This document shows positions 44,337-58,018 of a stretch of DNA of 64,000 nt, in pieces. Location: NCBI RefSeq assembly GCF_030247185.1, contig NC_080572.1, positions 7,457,007 to 7,521,006 on the forward strand, read 5' to 3'. The DNA comes from Malaya genurostris (taxonomy: Eukaryota; Arthropoda; Insecta; Diptera; Culicidae). Each line of letters begins with the position of its first letter. The first letter of the stretch is position 1. The notes below the pieces were generated by a model. It saw only the letters and a list, made by a program, of their open reading frames with translations, was not told where the DNA came from and searched no databases. A program made the translations under genes and the position numbers.

Positions 44337-44580
44337 CGAATCAGTTATTAGTCAAAATTCAAGTGTAGTTTGAAATTGTTCACTTTCCCCTACTGCATTA
44401 TAAAGAACAAATAATAAGAAGTTGAAATGTCAAAAGTGGCATTACACCAATAGGTGGATTAACAGAAGTTTTTATATTTCGAATCAGTTATTAGTCAAAA
44501 TTCAAGTGTAGTTTGAAATTGTTCACTTTCCCCTACTGCATTATAAAGAACAAATAATAAGAAGTTGAAATGTCAAAAGT
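44294..44580 (+). repeat. 143-bp tandem duplication across the repeat 3' end
   Basis: The 3' end phrase ACACCAATAGGTGGATTAAC occurs at 44301 and 44444. The intervening ~143 bp, including the unique-looking TTCACTTTCCCCTACTGC, are repeated almost exactly. The duplication therefore includes flanking DNA and arose after the insertion. Confidence 0.85.
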
Positions 44581-46740
44581 GGCAGTTTATTTTATCGGCA
44601 CACCTTTCGCGAGACCTATAGTTAAATTAAAATGATCCGCACGGGGTTTAAATCTTGTCGGATTTGGATGATTCGAAGCATCTAATCGAACGGATACTTA
44701 GCGAAGATGACGCAAAAATGAAAAAAAATCATCAGAACCCTCGAACCAAGCAGATGTGTAGAAAACGAAGACTCAAAACGCGGTCCAAGATGGTGTGACA
44801 AACTCGTCGGACGGGTTAGTAGATTAGCATGAAAATCGAATTATTTGCATGTGATTAAAAGAATGAAGTATTTTGTTTCATGAATAAATTTAACGTCGTC
44901 TTTGGTCGATGATCCAACGGCTATGGAGAAGTTATGACAGAATAAACGAAAGAATACGAAAACACAACTTTCGTATGATTTATCTGAAGCTCAAAAGTTT
45001 ACCAAAACTTGATTTTGTCGCAAACATTGACTTCAATGAATATACGATGATTACTCGAAATCCAGTTTCAATCAACGAATCGTGATAAAATTGGATACTA
45101 TATATTTGCTACAGCTCTGAGAAGCAATACCGAAGCAAAAATAGTTCGAAAATTATTTAATACTGCTGTTATAGCGACGTTGAGGTCAGCTAATCTCACT
45201 AATGATTTTCGTATAAGATGACTTCTGGAGCCGTTACCCTACTTATTCACAACGAGGGATTCAATGCCACAGACAAAGAGAATTAACACTCACAACTGCT
45301 TTTTTTAACCTACACTTGCGGCAAAACTCGCATGCATAATGATGGCACCATTGATGCAACCAGTTAGTCTATGTCTTTTTTTTTTTTGCTTTTATCGATA
45401 AAAAGACATTCATGACCTCATTCTTATTTCATACAGAATATAGATAATTTTTTTACAAGCATACAAAATTCTTTGTATCCCTGTGAGCAGCTGATATAAG
45501 CAGAGAATCGCAGAAAATTTGAGCTCTGGGAAAATTTTGCAAATTCTTATAAGCAATTATTTACTTTCAATCTAAAAACGATTTTTTTTTCAATGTCAAA
45601 TATCTTAGAAATGCGTCTAACATATATTTACTGCTTCTCAAAAACTGTCGGCTCTGGGATTTAGAAAATACGTGAATTGAGAGGGGACTGTTCGAACATT
45701 AGCACAGGAGTACTGTTTTTTTTTTCGACTATAAATAATGGTCTATCGGCTCTCCAGTCAAAAAACAAACCTCCTTGGTCGTATGTGCGGGATTGGGAGT
45801 CAAACACAGTTAGTCTGCATGAAAGGCAATTCCTTGTCTCATTTCTCATCAGATGTATTATTTTCATAGTTCATGCTTTCCTAACTAAATAAAAAAAAAT
45901 TCATATCTACGTAACTTATGGAAGTTGCAGAATAATATTTGTTACAACTTCCATGGGCAGTTCACTATTTGTCCCCCTCTAACTGTTGTGAGAAAAATTC
46001 ACATATTGTTGATAATCGTTCTATTTGCAAATAGTGCAGCTGAAATCGTCTAAATTAAACTAAAATATATTAAAATTTGTCAGTGTTGCTTATAGCAAAA
46101 AAAATATCGGTCACGTCATCGCGTCAGACAGCACAGGATAGGGGAAAAATAAAATTTGCATTTTCTCACATTTTATTGGAGCCGACGGGAAACAATTCTC
46201 ATCATCCACGTCGCTATCAACGACGGGGAACTCGCAAGAGGCATTCCGCACGATTCACGTAGATTGCTTCGATGCACATTAGCAGCCCGCTGTCGCGTCT
46301 CAGCGAAAATACTAACCGAATCCATTTCGATCGTACAGTGTATCGGGAACTATTAATCAAAACATTTATATTATTAATAGGTTCGCGTGCCTGCAAAATG
46401 AACATGTACCTATGACAACGCGGGACTTTTTATTTTCCAGCCTGCTACTTAGAGCGACAGGCTTCTAAAGGGGGAAGATGCTTAAATCGGGGTGTTAGAG
46501 AAATGCGATTAAAGTGTTGGATTAACTAGTTCATACAGTAAATATGTTGATAAGTTGTTGCGATAAGAATCACATAAGATCACCGGGATATATTTGTGAT
46601 TTTTATAACTGAAAGTTCGAGTTATGCTATTCTCATTTAAACATACCGATGAAATTTTCGAATGAGATAGATTTTGTGTTTAAACGAATAGATAAAAATA
46701 TAACAAAAGCATTATTCAAACGAAATTAATGAAAATCTCC
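44581..46740. other. no gene seen apart from a SINE trace
   Basis: No gene supported. Minus-strand 45755-45845 contains TGTTTGACTCCCAATCCCGC and GAATTGCCTTTCATGCAG, an eroded relative of the tRNA-headed SINE at 39506-39590. Confidence 0.4.
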
Positions 46741-46752
46741 AAAACTACCGAA
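46741..46752. repeat. 12-bp target site duplication, left, of I-type copy 2
   Basis: AAAACTACCGAA recurs at 48688-48699 directly after the element's A tail. Confidence 0.88.
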
Positions 46753-48687
46753 AATTCAGCTCCATATGATGGGAAGAATGATCCAACAGGTTTTAACTTT
46801 TAAATACCTCGGGGTGTGGTTCGATTCCAAATGCACGTGGGGAGGACACATTAGGTATCTGATAACGAAATGCCAACAAAGAGTAAATTTTCTTCGAACA
46901 ATAACAGGATCTTGGTGGGGTTCTCATCCGCAAGATCTAATAAAATTGTATCAAACAACGATACTTTCAGTGATGGAATATGGTTGCGTTTGTTTTCGTT
47001 CCGCTGCAAACTCTCATTTTATCAAACTTGAGCGAATTCAGTACCGTTGTTTGCGAATTGCCTTAGGCTGCATGCACTCGACACATACAATGAGTCTTGA
47101 AGTTCTGGCGGGAGTTCTTCCATTAAAAGATCGATTTTGGGAGCTTTCATCACGCCTGCTAATAAGATGTGAGGTGCTGAATCCCATGGTAATTAATAAT
47201 TTCGAACGACTAGTCGAGCTTCGATCTCAAACAAAATTTATGACAGTATATTTTAACCATATGTCACAGGAAATCAACCCTTCAAGATATATTCCTATCC
47301 GTGTCAGCATCCTAAGTGCCCCTGACTCAACTTTATTTTTCGATACATCCATGCAGCGTGAAGTGCGTGGAATCTCGGATCATCTACGCTCGACGGAAAT
47401 CCCAAAAATATTTTCAAGTAAGTTCAGGCATATTGACTCTGAGAAAATGTTTTACACGGACGGATCGCGAATTGAAGAAGCGACAGGGTTTGGTATGTTC
47501 AACAATAATGTTTCGGCCTCATTTAGGCTTCAAGAACCTGCATCTGTTTATATAGCAGAGCTAGCAGCAGTTCATTATAGTTTGAGTGTAATCGTCACAT
47601 TATCTCCAAACCATTATTTCCTCTTCACAGATAGTCTGAGTGCAATTGAAGCCATTCGCTCAATCGCTGCTGGCAAAAATGAACCGTTTTTCTTGGGTAA
47701 AATAAAACAGTGTCTGAACGACATATTGAATAATAATTATCTAATCACTATAGTCTGGGTCCCGGCTCATTGCTCCATTCCAGGCAATGAAAGAGCCGAT
47801 AATTTAGCCAAACGTGGTGCTATTGAGGGTGAAATTTATGAGCGACCGATTGCTTTCAACGAATTCTATAGTTCGTCTCGCCAAAGAACACTTGCCAGCT
47901 GGCAAGCATCTTGGGATAGAGATGATCTGGGTCGGTGGATGCACTCAATTATTCCGAAAATATCGACAAAGGCATGGTTCAGGGGACTGGATGTGAGTAG
48001 GGATTTCATTCGTGTGATGTCCAGACTCATGTCCAATCACTACACGTTAGATGCACATCTCCTTCGAATTGGGCTCTCCGAGACTAATCATTGTGCTTGC
48101 GGAGAAGGTTATCGGGATATTGATCATGTCGTTTGGACATGCGTGGAGTATCGTGATGTCAGATCTCAACTAATAAATTCTTTGCGTACCCAAGGTAAAC
48201 TATCCAATATCCCAGTTCGAGACATTCTTGCTTGTCGTGACCTTTCATACATGAAACTTATTTATCATTTCATAAAGAAAATTGGAGTTTCAATTTAATA
48301 AAGGCCCCTTTTAAGACTTAGTTCTGATCCCAGCTGCGTCCATGAGTTCAACCAATAGCTAAATTAGAATAAAAATTATGTAATGATACAAACAAACTCG
48401 AAACAGTTTATGAAATTATCAACAAAATGTCTGAAAATAACAGCTTATTTTATAATTTATAGAAGTTAATCGTTTGGTTCAAATAATATTTCCGAGTAGA
48501 TTTCATAATTAATGACGAGTTACCTAAGATGATATTTGAGCTATAAGAGAATATGTTTTAATAAATTCAAAACGTTGTGACTATGTTAGAATTAAATTAG
48601 GATAAGAATATTATGTAAAAGTGATGCTACGGCGAAGAAAAACTTATGTAAACTGCCTTAAGAAATAAACGTATTTATGGAAAAAAA
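46753..48687 (+). mobile_element. I-type non-LTR retrotransposon, strongly 5'-truncated (copy 2)
   Basis: Same family as 8074-11734, truncated within the RT at about 46755. It includes the last part of ORF2 and the whole 3'UTR, and ends in a run of A (48681-48690, partly shared with the duplication). The 12-bp target duplication proves an independent insertion rather than a segmental duplication. Nucleotide agreement with copy 1 is very high. Confidence 0.92.
46757..48298 (+). pseudogene. I-type ORF2 C-terminal fragment (RT thumb, RNase H, CCHC)
   Basis: Corresponds codon for codon to residues 573-1082 of copy 1 from the ATG at 46766, with no indels or stops and about a dozen or so amino-acid differences. 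It keeps the RNase H residues (FYTDGS, IAELAA, LFTDSLSA, NERAD) and the zinc knuckle, but lacks the endonuclease and the RT catalytic box, so it cannot retrotranspose by itself. The ATG is internal to the original gene, and I see no reason to think this fragment is translated. Confidence 0.92.
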
Positions 48688-48699
48688 AAAACTACCGAA
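48688..48699. repeat. 12-bp target site duplication, right, of I-type copy 2
   Basis: Exact repeat of 46741-46752. Confidence 0.88.
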
Positions 48700-50884
48700 T
48701 CACCATATTAAAGTAAATAATTATGCCATAAATAAATAAGTTTGAGAGTCGTATAATCCGGAAACGAGTAAATACATAATTGCCATATTGGCACGTCCGC
48801 TGATACACCACACTATGACTATTTAAGCTCGCTCGAACAAAGAGCCTGCAGTTTGCCGAAGATGGCAACAATAGTCCCATAAATCATACATCTGCGCATC
48901 TCCGTTGTCGGTTGTTATGAACTGTGCAAAGTGCTCCTTGAAGTGGCACGACATGGACGAAATGCCTGATACGGGTGCTAGTATTAACTTTCATTGACTC
49001 TCTCGTCCGGTTCTAGGAAGCTGAATTGCGCAAAATTCTAAAATATTGCTTCGGTCTAAGCTTCAAGTATCAGGGCTGCCACGAGGTCACGAGTTCTTGC
49101 GTATCAGCGAAATGGCATGTGTATATGAATTTCAAGCTACTGATAACTTGGTTCGGATGGAGTTACAAAATTTGCACAACTCGGCTGTACGTTCTGCTTA
49201 CGATACGTATGAGGAAAAATGACGCCCGACTGACTGCGAACTGTTTTTCAAAAATAACACTCATTCGATAGAGCATAATGGGCAGAACATTTATCAAATA
49301 TACCAACAAAGATAAACTTCATTAGAATTACTATTCATTTGTTTAGCTCGTGTATCTTATCAAGTTAACATCTTATTGAAAGCTGCTTCGATAATGGAAG
49401 TAGATATTGTACTTTCATTATAAATAACATGTACATTCACTGTGCACCCTCTGGGTCATCTGCTCCGGTAAAATAATCGTTACGACAAAGTAGTTTTCAC
49501 ACAATTCAAGTAAACAATAATCTTCAGACTATTTTTGCCGAATTTGATCCCGCTCTTCAAATAAGTTCTGTTCGATAGTTTCGTTTTGTTTCTCTTTCGA
49601 TTATGAAGGCTTCGCGGCTAACTTAGGAAAACTCAAGATAGATCTCTGATTTTTCTTCCAAGAGCGTCGTTTCTTCAAATAATAGTCTTATGTGCTTATT
49701 TCTCTTTTGCATTTGAACTTTTACCAACTAGCTGAAGGCGGTACGACTAGTTATGGACAAACGATTTCATTCGTCTTACTAACTCTATCCTGTGATGGCA
49801 TTTTACTAGAGTAATACACCAGTGTGTAAGTTTCATTCATACACTGCGAGTGCATTCGGTGGGCACCACACAAAAAGGAAAGCGCACTTTTTCTCAGTGT
49901 CCATTAAACAGACTTTGAGTGTGTGCTTGTGTTGAAATAAGCTAGTGCGAGAGAACCACATTCTTTTCGCGTGAATCGCTCTCACGTGCTCTCGACTAAA
50001 TACACCCAAGTGATCAATGGCGCGTGATGGTGAGCGAACACTTCTGTGAACTTCAATTAATAGAGAGTAGATTTTACCTTGCTTTAAAAATCTTGCAAGG
50101 AAAAACGAAAAATCAACGATATTTTTGTTTTATTTTTTTGCTGATTTTGCGTGCCCCACACTTCTTTTACGCAAGCCATACACCAGAGTGCTCACCGACT
50201 CAGAGAATTTGAGAGCTTTGCTCTAGCACTTTGGTGCAATTCAGTGCTAGAGGTAAAAGAAAATAAACACGCGCACTCATGATGCGTGCACACTTTATAC
50301 AACAGTTGTGTATATATGTAAAAGAGAAGAGCTTTCGTTGAAGTTGTCAGTTCGAGGGGAGGAATTTCGCTTGCTCTTCGTCATACAGAGGAGATGGACA
50401 TCTCTGACTCTAACCACCTCACAACACAAAAATAACCAAAATAACCGGTCATCCATAAAAAGTGAATAGCATTTGAAATAATTCTTCAAGTTGTGTTCGA
50501 AACATTTCTCAATTTACAGCCTTACAACATCATATTTATTTATCAATTCTAATTTATTTATGCATCAATTTGGCTTTGCAGAACGCTCTATCCGTTCATC
50601 ACTAGGCGATGACTAGCCACATAAAAAATACCGATCAACAGGCATATTTTCAGTCTATTCTATCAATATTCAGTCTAACTGTTACAGCTCGAACATTTCG
50701 AATTATAGACTTACAGAAAAATCCAGGTTTTTCAGAACAATAAAACGATTAGTTGTCCATCAAACAAAAAAAACAGTTGTTGTTTCAAACTAAGATATCG
50801 CAGATGCAAACAAAATATCCTTTTTTGTTTAGATTATAGAGGTTTTAATCTTAAGGCCTCATCGGACTAGAAAAACCTTCGAAA
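48700..50884. other. no gene seen
   Basis: Mixed-composition DNA with several 60-80-codon open frames, none with a recognisable domain. Confidence 0.4.
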
Positions 50885-50950
50885 CCAGGTAGGCAGCATG
50901 AATGGCATCGACTTACTCATCACGCTGAATCCGTTCCCAAAACAATGCTT
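50885..50950 (-). repeat. tRNA-headed SINE fragment
   Basis: The minus strand reads CAGCGTGATGAGTAAGTCG then ATGCCATTCATGCTGCC, matching the head at 61528-61612 almost base for base up to the B-box region. Confidence 0.6.
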
Positions 50951-52618
<1,668 letters not shown>

Positions 52619-52881
52619 TTGCATCATCAGCTCACCATTTTGACTGTAAACTTTTGAGAATGACCTATCTTCGGAAGCGTCCCTTGCCCGCCAATAGTTT
52701 AAATTGGAGAAAAAATATTCTGTAATTGAAGGGAGTTGCATTCTCAATTTTTATTGTAATGACGCAAATAACATAAAATCGTTGTGAGTAACTGAGAAGC
52801 TAGTTTCCGGAAGATCTACGAAGCGTAAGAGATGCTCACAGTTTTGCCTAAGCAGACTAAATCTGGTCTTAGAAACAATTG

Positions 52882-53214
52882 TCTATCCCAGGGTTTCCCA
52901 AAGTGGTCGATATAGACCCCTTGGGGTCGATATCTTTTTTGCGGGGGTCGACGTAAACGAAAACTGACTATGGGGGTCGACGAGGTCTAGAAATCGACCC
53001 CCTATTGTTTGATATAAGTTTTTATTTGAAATATTTACACTAAAAGAGTTGTGTTTATTTGACCATCCGCAAAAATTTGTAAGAATTTTACATCAATATT
53101 AAAAAGCAAGAAATTGAATTTTTAAAGGAATTTGTTGATGGGGGTCTGAGGCCCAAATTAATTTTAGTAAAGGGGTCCATGACCCAAAATAGTTTGGGAA
53201 CCCCTGGTCTATCC
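52882..53214. repeat. 8-bp target site duplication pair of the 52.9-kb hAT MITE
   Basis: GTCTATCC at 52882-52889 and again at 53207-53214, the length expected for hAT insertions. Confidence 0.85.
52890..53206. mobile_element. hAT-type MITE, 317 bp
   Basis: The ends are CAGGGTTTCCCAAA (left) and, inverted, CAGGGGTTCCCAAA (right), enclosed by a perfect 8-bp duplication. The interior carries GGGGTCGA motifs near both ends and no coding sequence, a standard layout for a non-autonomous hAT element. Confidence 0.85.
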
Positions 53215-53219
53215 CATGG

Positions 53220-54690
53220 GTATATAAAACCTTTAACTTTGCATGAAAAACCAGAAAAACCAAGGAAAAAAAGGTGGTGCCAGATGCTTTAAAAATTCAT
53301 AGAACATCAAGATCTGGTTTCGAAATTATTTTTTTCAGTCCCCGTTCGAAATAGCACTATATCACTTTTAGTGCATTTCTAAGAATAGATAAGAAAATTG
53401 CATTATCGCATAAAAAAATCCGTGTAATTTTGAAATATTTACATTGAAAAACCGCACAACTCTGAAAATTCGTATAAAAATCGCATAAAAAGAGACTTGA
53501 GTGCATAAATAGGGAAAATTCGAAACCAAATTTTGATTCTGACTAACTCATCCAAGATGCGTAATTTTTCCAAATATTTAAAATAAAGATTAAACTAGAA
53601 GCAAAATGTCACGCTTGAGGATTTACCGAATACGAAAATTCGAACTCATTTCAAAGTTATAAGGATTATAAAATTATATTTAATTTTGTCATTTTGAAGA
53701 ATCATGTGGAATTTCGAATATCTTTGCAAATTAGGACAATTTGAACAAATATTCATGTAAAACACTTTTCTTATGACTTTGTAATGAGAGTGAGATTTTA
53801 ATGAAAAATATAAATAAAATAACGAAGTAGTTTCTGGGGAGCCGCTGTTTCTGACAATTTGTGCTGATGTTTAAATGCTAACGGCAGTTCTTGTGTGGTA
53901 TCTGTTCTAAAATTGCATCATCTGTTAAAATTATCGACTGAAAGATTCATCTGCAACAACCTTTAGTGTGAGCAGAATTCATTGCCCACTTGAAACACTG
54001 TAAGAAGAGCTTCGGCGTAACAACACACAATATTGACAATATTTCAGTGATTGGAGAAGAGGTTTGTAAGTTCGGGTCCTGTCACTGAAGAGCACATTTT
54101 CTTTATTCGCAATCCCATCTGATCATCTAACGATTTCCAATCTGTCTTTTGTTGGGTATTGATTAAAAGTTAAGCTTAGCTAAAAATTATTCCACGTCAT
54201 AATGAATTGAGTCATATGAATCTTCAGGAGTTGTCAGACTTAGCCCGACAGCTTCTTCTAGGCCCGACACTGCCGGACGAGACCCGAGCAGGTGGCAACC
54301 TTGGAATTATTCATAACCATAAGTCTCTTAAGAAATTTCATACGATTGACTCGATAGAGTTTATGTCTTAAACAATGTATTATGGAAGTGCAATATCCAT
54401 TCTGACCAAAAATCTCTAAATATTCAAATTATGCTGCGACCATTGCTCCTATTGAACAGCTAGGCAGCGATGTTAGTTCAATTTGAACTGCTTTAAGAAC
54501 TGATAAACCGACGGCGAAACGTGAAGAATTCGAATTAAAATATGTGATTTGGGTGCAAACCAAAAACCTCTAAATGTTCTTAACAAATAGTATTGAGAAT
54601 TGATACCATTCCGACTCAAACTGAACTTCTCATCAGCCTGATAGCCACCATTGCCGGCCGCTCCCATCTTCATCGTTCACTAGGAAAGAT
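53220..54690. other. no gene seen
   Basis: No supported features. Confidence 0.4.
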
Positions 54691-54699
54691 ATGTGTTAC

Positions 54700-55150
54700 G
54701 ATGATGCTGCATCCAGATCAACATAGGAGTCTTGCAGCTTGTTTGCAAAATTCTTTGCTTCAATATTTACTGGAAATACTGCCTATGACATCGAAGCTAA
54801 GGTTGCAGCGTTGGATGTTCTTAAGAACTTTGTACACATAGATAATTTTAATATTACTATATGGCGATTGCAGCGGCAAGAAAAATTGAAGCGATCATTT
54901 TCGGCCGGGCCAGATGGCATACCCGTTGCAGTCTATAGTCATTGTGTAACTGTTTTAGCCGTGCTTCTTTGCGTGATATCAAAGACATCATATTGAAAAG
55001 ATATCCAGCTCTCACATATCCCGAACAAATCATTACCAAATAAGTTTCCTGTGTACAAAACCGTTGATCATAATAATGTCAGGAACTACCGTGGTATAAA
55101 ACTACAAGCATCAGCCCCATGGGGTTGTTCGAGCCATTGATGTGGAACAA
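54700..55150 (+). pseudogene. non-LTR RT remnant, N-terminal part (Jockey/CR1-like)
   Basis: Successive frames encode FASIFTGNTAYDIEAKVAAL, FSAGPDGIPVAVY (an RT motif usually written SxGPDGIP) and, further on, NNVRNYRGIKL, which corresponds to the NYRGI motif. Several frameshifts separate them. The order and spacing match the beginning of a non-LTR reverse transcriptase. It probably belongs with the RT remnant at 57180-58018, the middle having been lost or replaced. Confidence 0.75.
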
Positions 55151-57179
55151 GGCAACCAAAATTACTAACAGTTCAATCAATCGCCACACGTTTGAATCCG
55201 CAATTGCACGAGAGTTTGCTTAGATTGATCTTGATTAGGAACCAACACCGAACATTGTTTGTTTCATAACTGACGAAATTACACCAATATCCCAAATGTA
55301 TGCAATTATATCTTTCTATCTTTCTCTTCGCCAAGCTTGTGTTCAAGTTTTGTATGCAAGCAGTTATTTTTGCACCGTTAAGTTTCTCTACCATTCTGCG
55401 ATTTCGGTTGAAGTGATAAACTTTTGTCGTGAATACGACTTACTTCACTATGGGGTGCTTTCAAAATTTACCCTCTGAGAGAGTGATAAGTTTTTGATCG
55501 TGAATATCTCTTGTTGTTTCTAACGAATCAACATAATTTTTGCTACATGCCATCGGAAATATGTTCACAATTTTATGATAAAATGCTCAGTTGTGTGACA
55601 TAATCTCAAATCATTCAAAATTAAACTTTTCTGAAATGTTTGTATAAACGAGTATCAAAGAGGATAATTTATGAGGCGCGTTTTCCTTTCTCGTATTTTT
55701 AAAGCTCATAGCTCAGTGATCTGTGAAAGGATTTATATAATCTAACTATCAATAGAATCGAAATTTTCAACATAAACGTGTATAGCATCGAAGTATTTCA
55801 ATAGTACACTAGTTTCATTTGACACCAGCCAATCAGAACGCGTTCTGAGGAAGAGAACAAATTATCTGCTGCTGTACAACAAATCATTCGAGAAAAATGT
55901 TCTGAATAGTGTTTAATATCGTAGTGAGTTCCACAATTTGGTCGTTCTGAAAGGCAGGAATGAATCCCGTACAGCATCCTGATAGTTTCTTTCAATGAAA
56001 TGCAAATCCGAAATGAAATATTCGAAATTAAAATTCTGTATGCTGCTATTTTTATAGCCATTAGGAGCGCCCGTTAGTGAAAAAGCTACAGACGAAATCA
56101 CGTTAAAAGAAACCTCTTAACAAAAATTGGATCAGTTTGGATTCTATCGCCACTGCGAGCAGATGTATTTTGTGTCGACGTAATCTTGTGGAAGCTAGTT
56201 TCGCTTCCGACAAGATTACGTCGCAGCTGCTAGTCGTTTGCTTTGGTGAAAAACACAACGAAAAGGGGACAACGGTGGGGCTCATGGCTCAAAAAGTTTT
56301 CTAAAGAACTATTAGGATTTCTTGCTAGAAATTGCAAATCTAGAACTGTATGATTTGATTTGTGCAGTTTTCGCTGTGTGAAATTCACAGTAATCAAGTG
56401 AAGCCTTCTTTGTTTTTGCGAAAAATGTGAAAAAGGGGAATGCTTGCATAATTCATACAATTGATCAACTAATTGATATTCGGAAGTGTTAAAGAACATG
56501 TCAGTTGTTTTCGTATTCACGACATCCAGTTGTGTCTTTAACATTACCCACCCGCCTTTTTCTCATTATCAATCGAGTTCATCTTATATAAATTAGAAAT
56601 TATCTTAAGCACTCAAAATTTACCCTGGGTAGTTGTCAATTTCTCAGGCGAAACGACATAACATGGAATTTCATCCGAGCTGTCATGCAAGATCAGAGCA
56701 TACCAATTAAAGCTTCAATCGTTTTTAGCACTTTTTGTCTTGCTGTCTAGCAACAACCTACCTCTAGCATGCTACGCGTAGGACTGAAACGTTAGCTATA
56801 ATTTAGCTTCTATTTAAAGATTCGCATGCTTCCAACAGCTTCGCTTTTGTATCCATTGACAAATCAGAGCGATGCTTTCCCTTTGATATATCCCTTGCTC
56901 CTTCAAAATCGTCGTCTATGACAGGGAAATCCGAGATTTTTAGCAGACAAATAGGACACTGCGCGCTACTAATCAAAACGTCATTCATTTATAATTGAAA
57001 ATACGTGGCTTGATACATTCAAATCGAATCTAAGATATATTTCCAATCAAATAATGAAATAATATTAATAATTGATACAAAATATACTGAGCTGTAAGTG
57101 TTTAAAACCTGACCACATTTCAACGTGTATTTTTCCTTGAGTTTCTGATTTGCACCCCTATATAGAAAAAAAAGATGTG
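55151..57179. other. 2-kb stretch without recognised gene inside the RT remnant
   Basis: Separates two parts of a non-LTR RT. A minus-strand segment near 55900-55990 encodes DSFLPFRTTKLWNSLRY, reminiscent of non-LTR C-termini. A strong hairpin sits at 56176-56223. Otherwise unexplained, possibly a composite of older insertions. Confidence 0.4.
56176..56223. repeat. strong inverted repeat (hairpin)
   Basis: CGACGTAATCTTGTGGAAG (56176-56194) is mirrored by CTTCC-G-ACAAGATTACGTCG (56204-56223), with one bulged base and a 9-nt loop. It could be a terminator-like or MITE-derived structure; no neighbour explains it. Confidence 0.8.
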
Positions 57180-58018
57180 TTCCACATCAAAAAATTTGTC
57201 TGCTGCTTCTACTACTCGGTGGTGGCTGCAAATTAATTTATGCCGACGATTTGAAACTATACCTTGAGGTACGCTCTATAGACGACTGCGCCCGTTTTCA
57301 AAAGCTTCTAGATAGGGTCGTTACCTGGTGTCGAAGGAACTGGCTTATCGTTGTCATTGCAAAATGGCAGGTCATAACATTCCACCGAATATTGAATCCA
57401 TTACATTTTGACTATAAAATTGACGGACAAATGCTTCAAAGTGTTAATCGTGTTAATAACCTTGATGTTTTGTGGGATTCTAGACTCACTTTTAATACTC
57501 ATCGTTTCTCATTAATTACAAAAGCGGTTTTATTGCTAAAATCGTACGTGATTTTAAAGATCCACATTATTTGAAAGAGTTATTTTGTTCGCTAGTTCGG
57601 CCTATACTAGAAAATGGAAACATAGTTTGGAGTCCGTATCAACTAGCTTGGAGTTTACGAATCAAACGCGTACAGAAAAAAATTTGTTCGACTTGCTGTA
57701 AGAAACTGTCCCTGGCAAAATCCGCAAGATCTTCCCCCGTTTACCGATCGCAGCAGTCTTATTGGTCTCGTGCACAGAAAAATTCAGCAAGCAATTTTTG
57801 TTGCGAAAATAATCAACGGCGATATTGGTTCTCCGAAGCTTTTATCTAGTCTTGACTTCCGTGCATCACAACGATCGCTACGTTCTACTGGTTTACTTCA
57901 ACGTAGATTTCACCGAACGACGTTTGGATTCTATGAGCCGATAACAGCATGCCTCAGAACATTTGGCACTGTTGAACATCTCTCCGATTTTCGCGAACCT
58001 ACACATAAATTTGCGTAG
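57180..58018 (+). pseudogene. non-LTR RT remnant, C-terminal part (Jockey/CR1-like)
   Basis: Encodes the catalytic YADDLKLY (57239-57262) followed by DCARFQKLLDRVVTWCRRN and a frame-shifted ELFCSLVRPILENGNIVWSP, typical of the RT thumb. A late SLDFRASQRSLRSTGLLQRR-like segment comes next. At least three frame changes between 57239 and 58018 make it a pseudogene. No 3' end or target duplication was found. Confidence 0.8.

Noticed and set aside
56230..56544. 104-codon minus-strand frame
   Set aside because: No recognisable motif, and it lies in a stretch of nested decayed elements; length alone is not persuasive.
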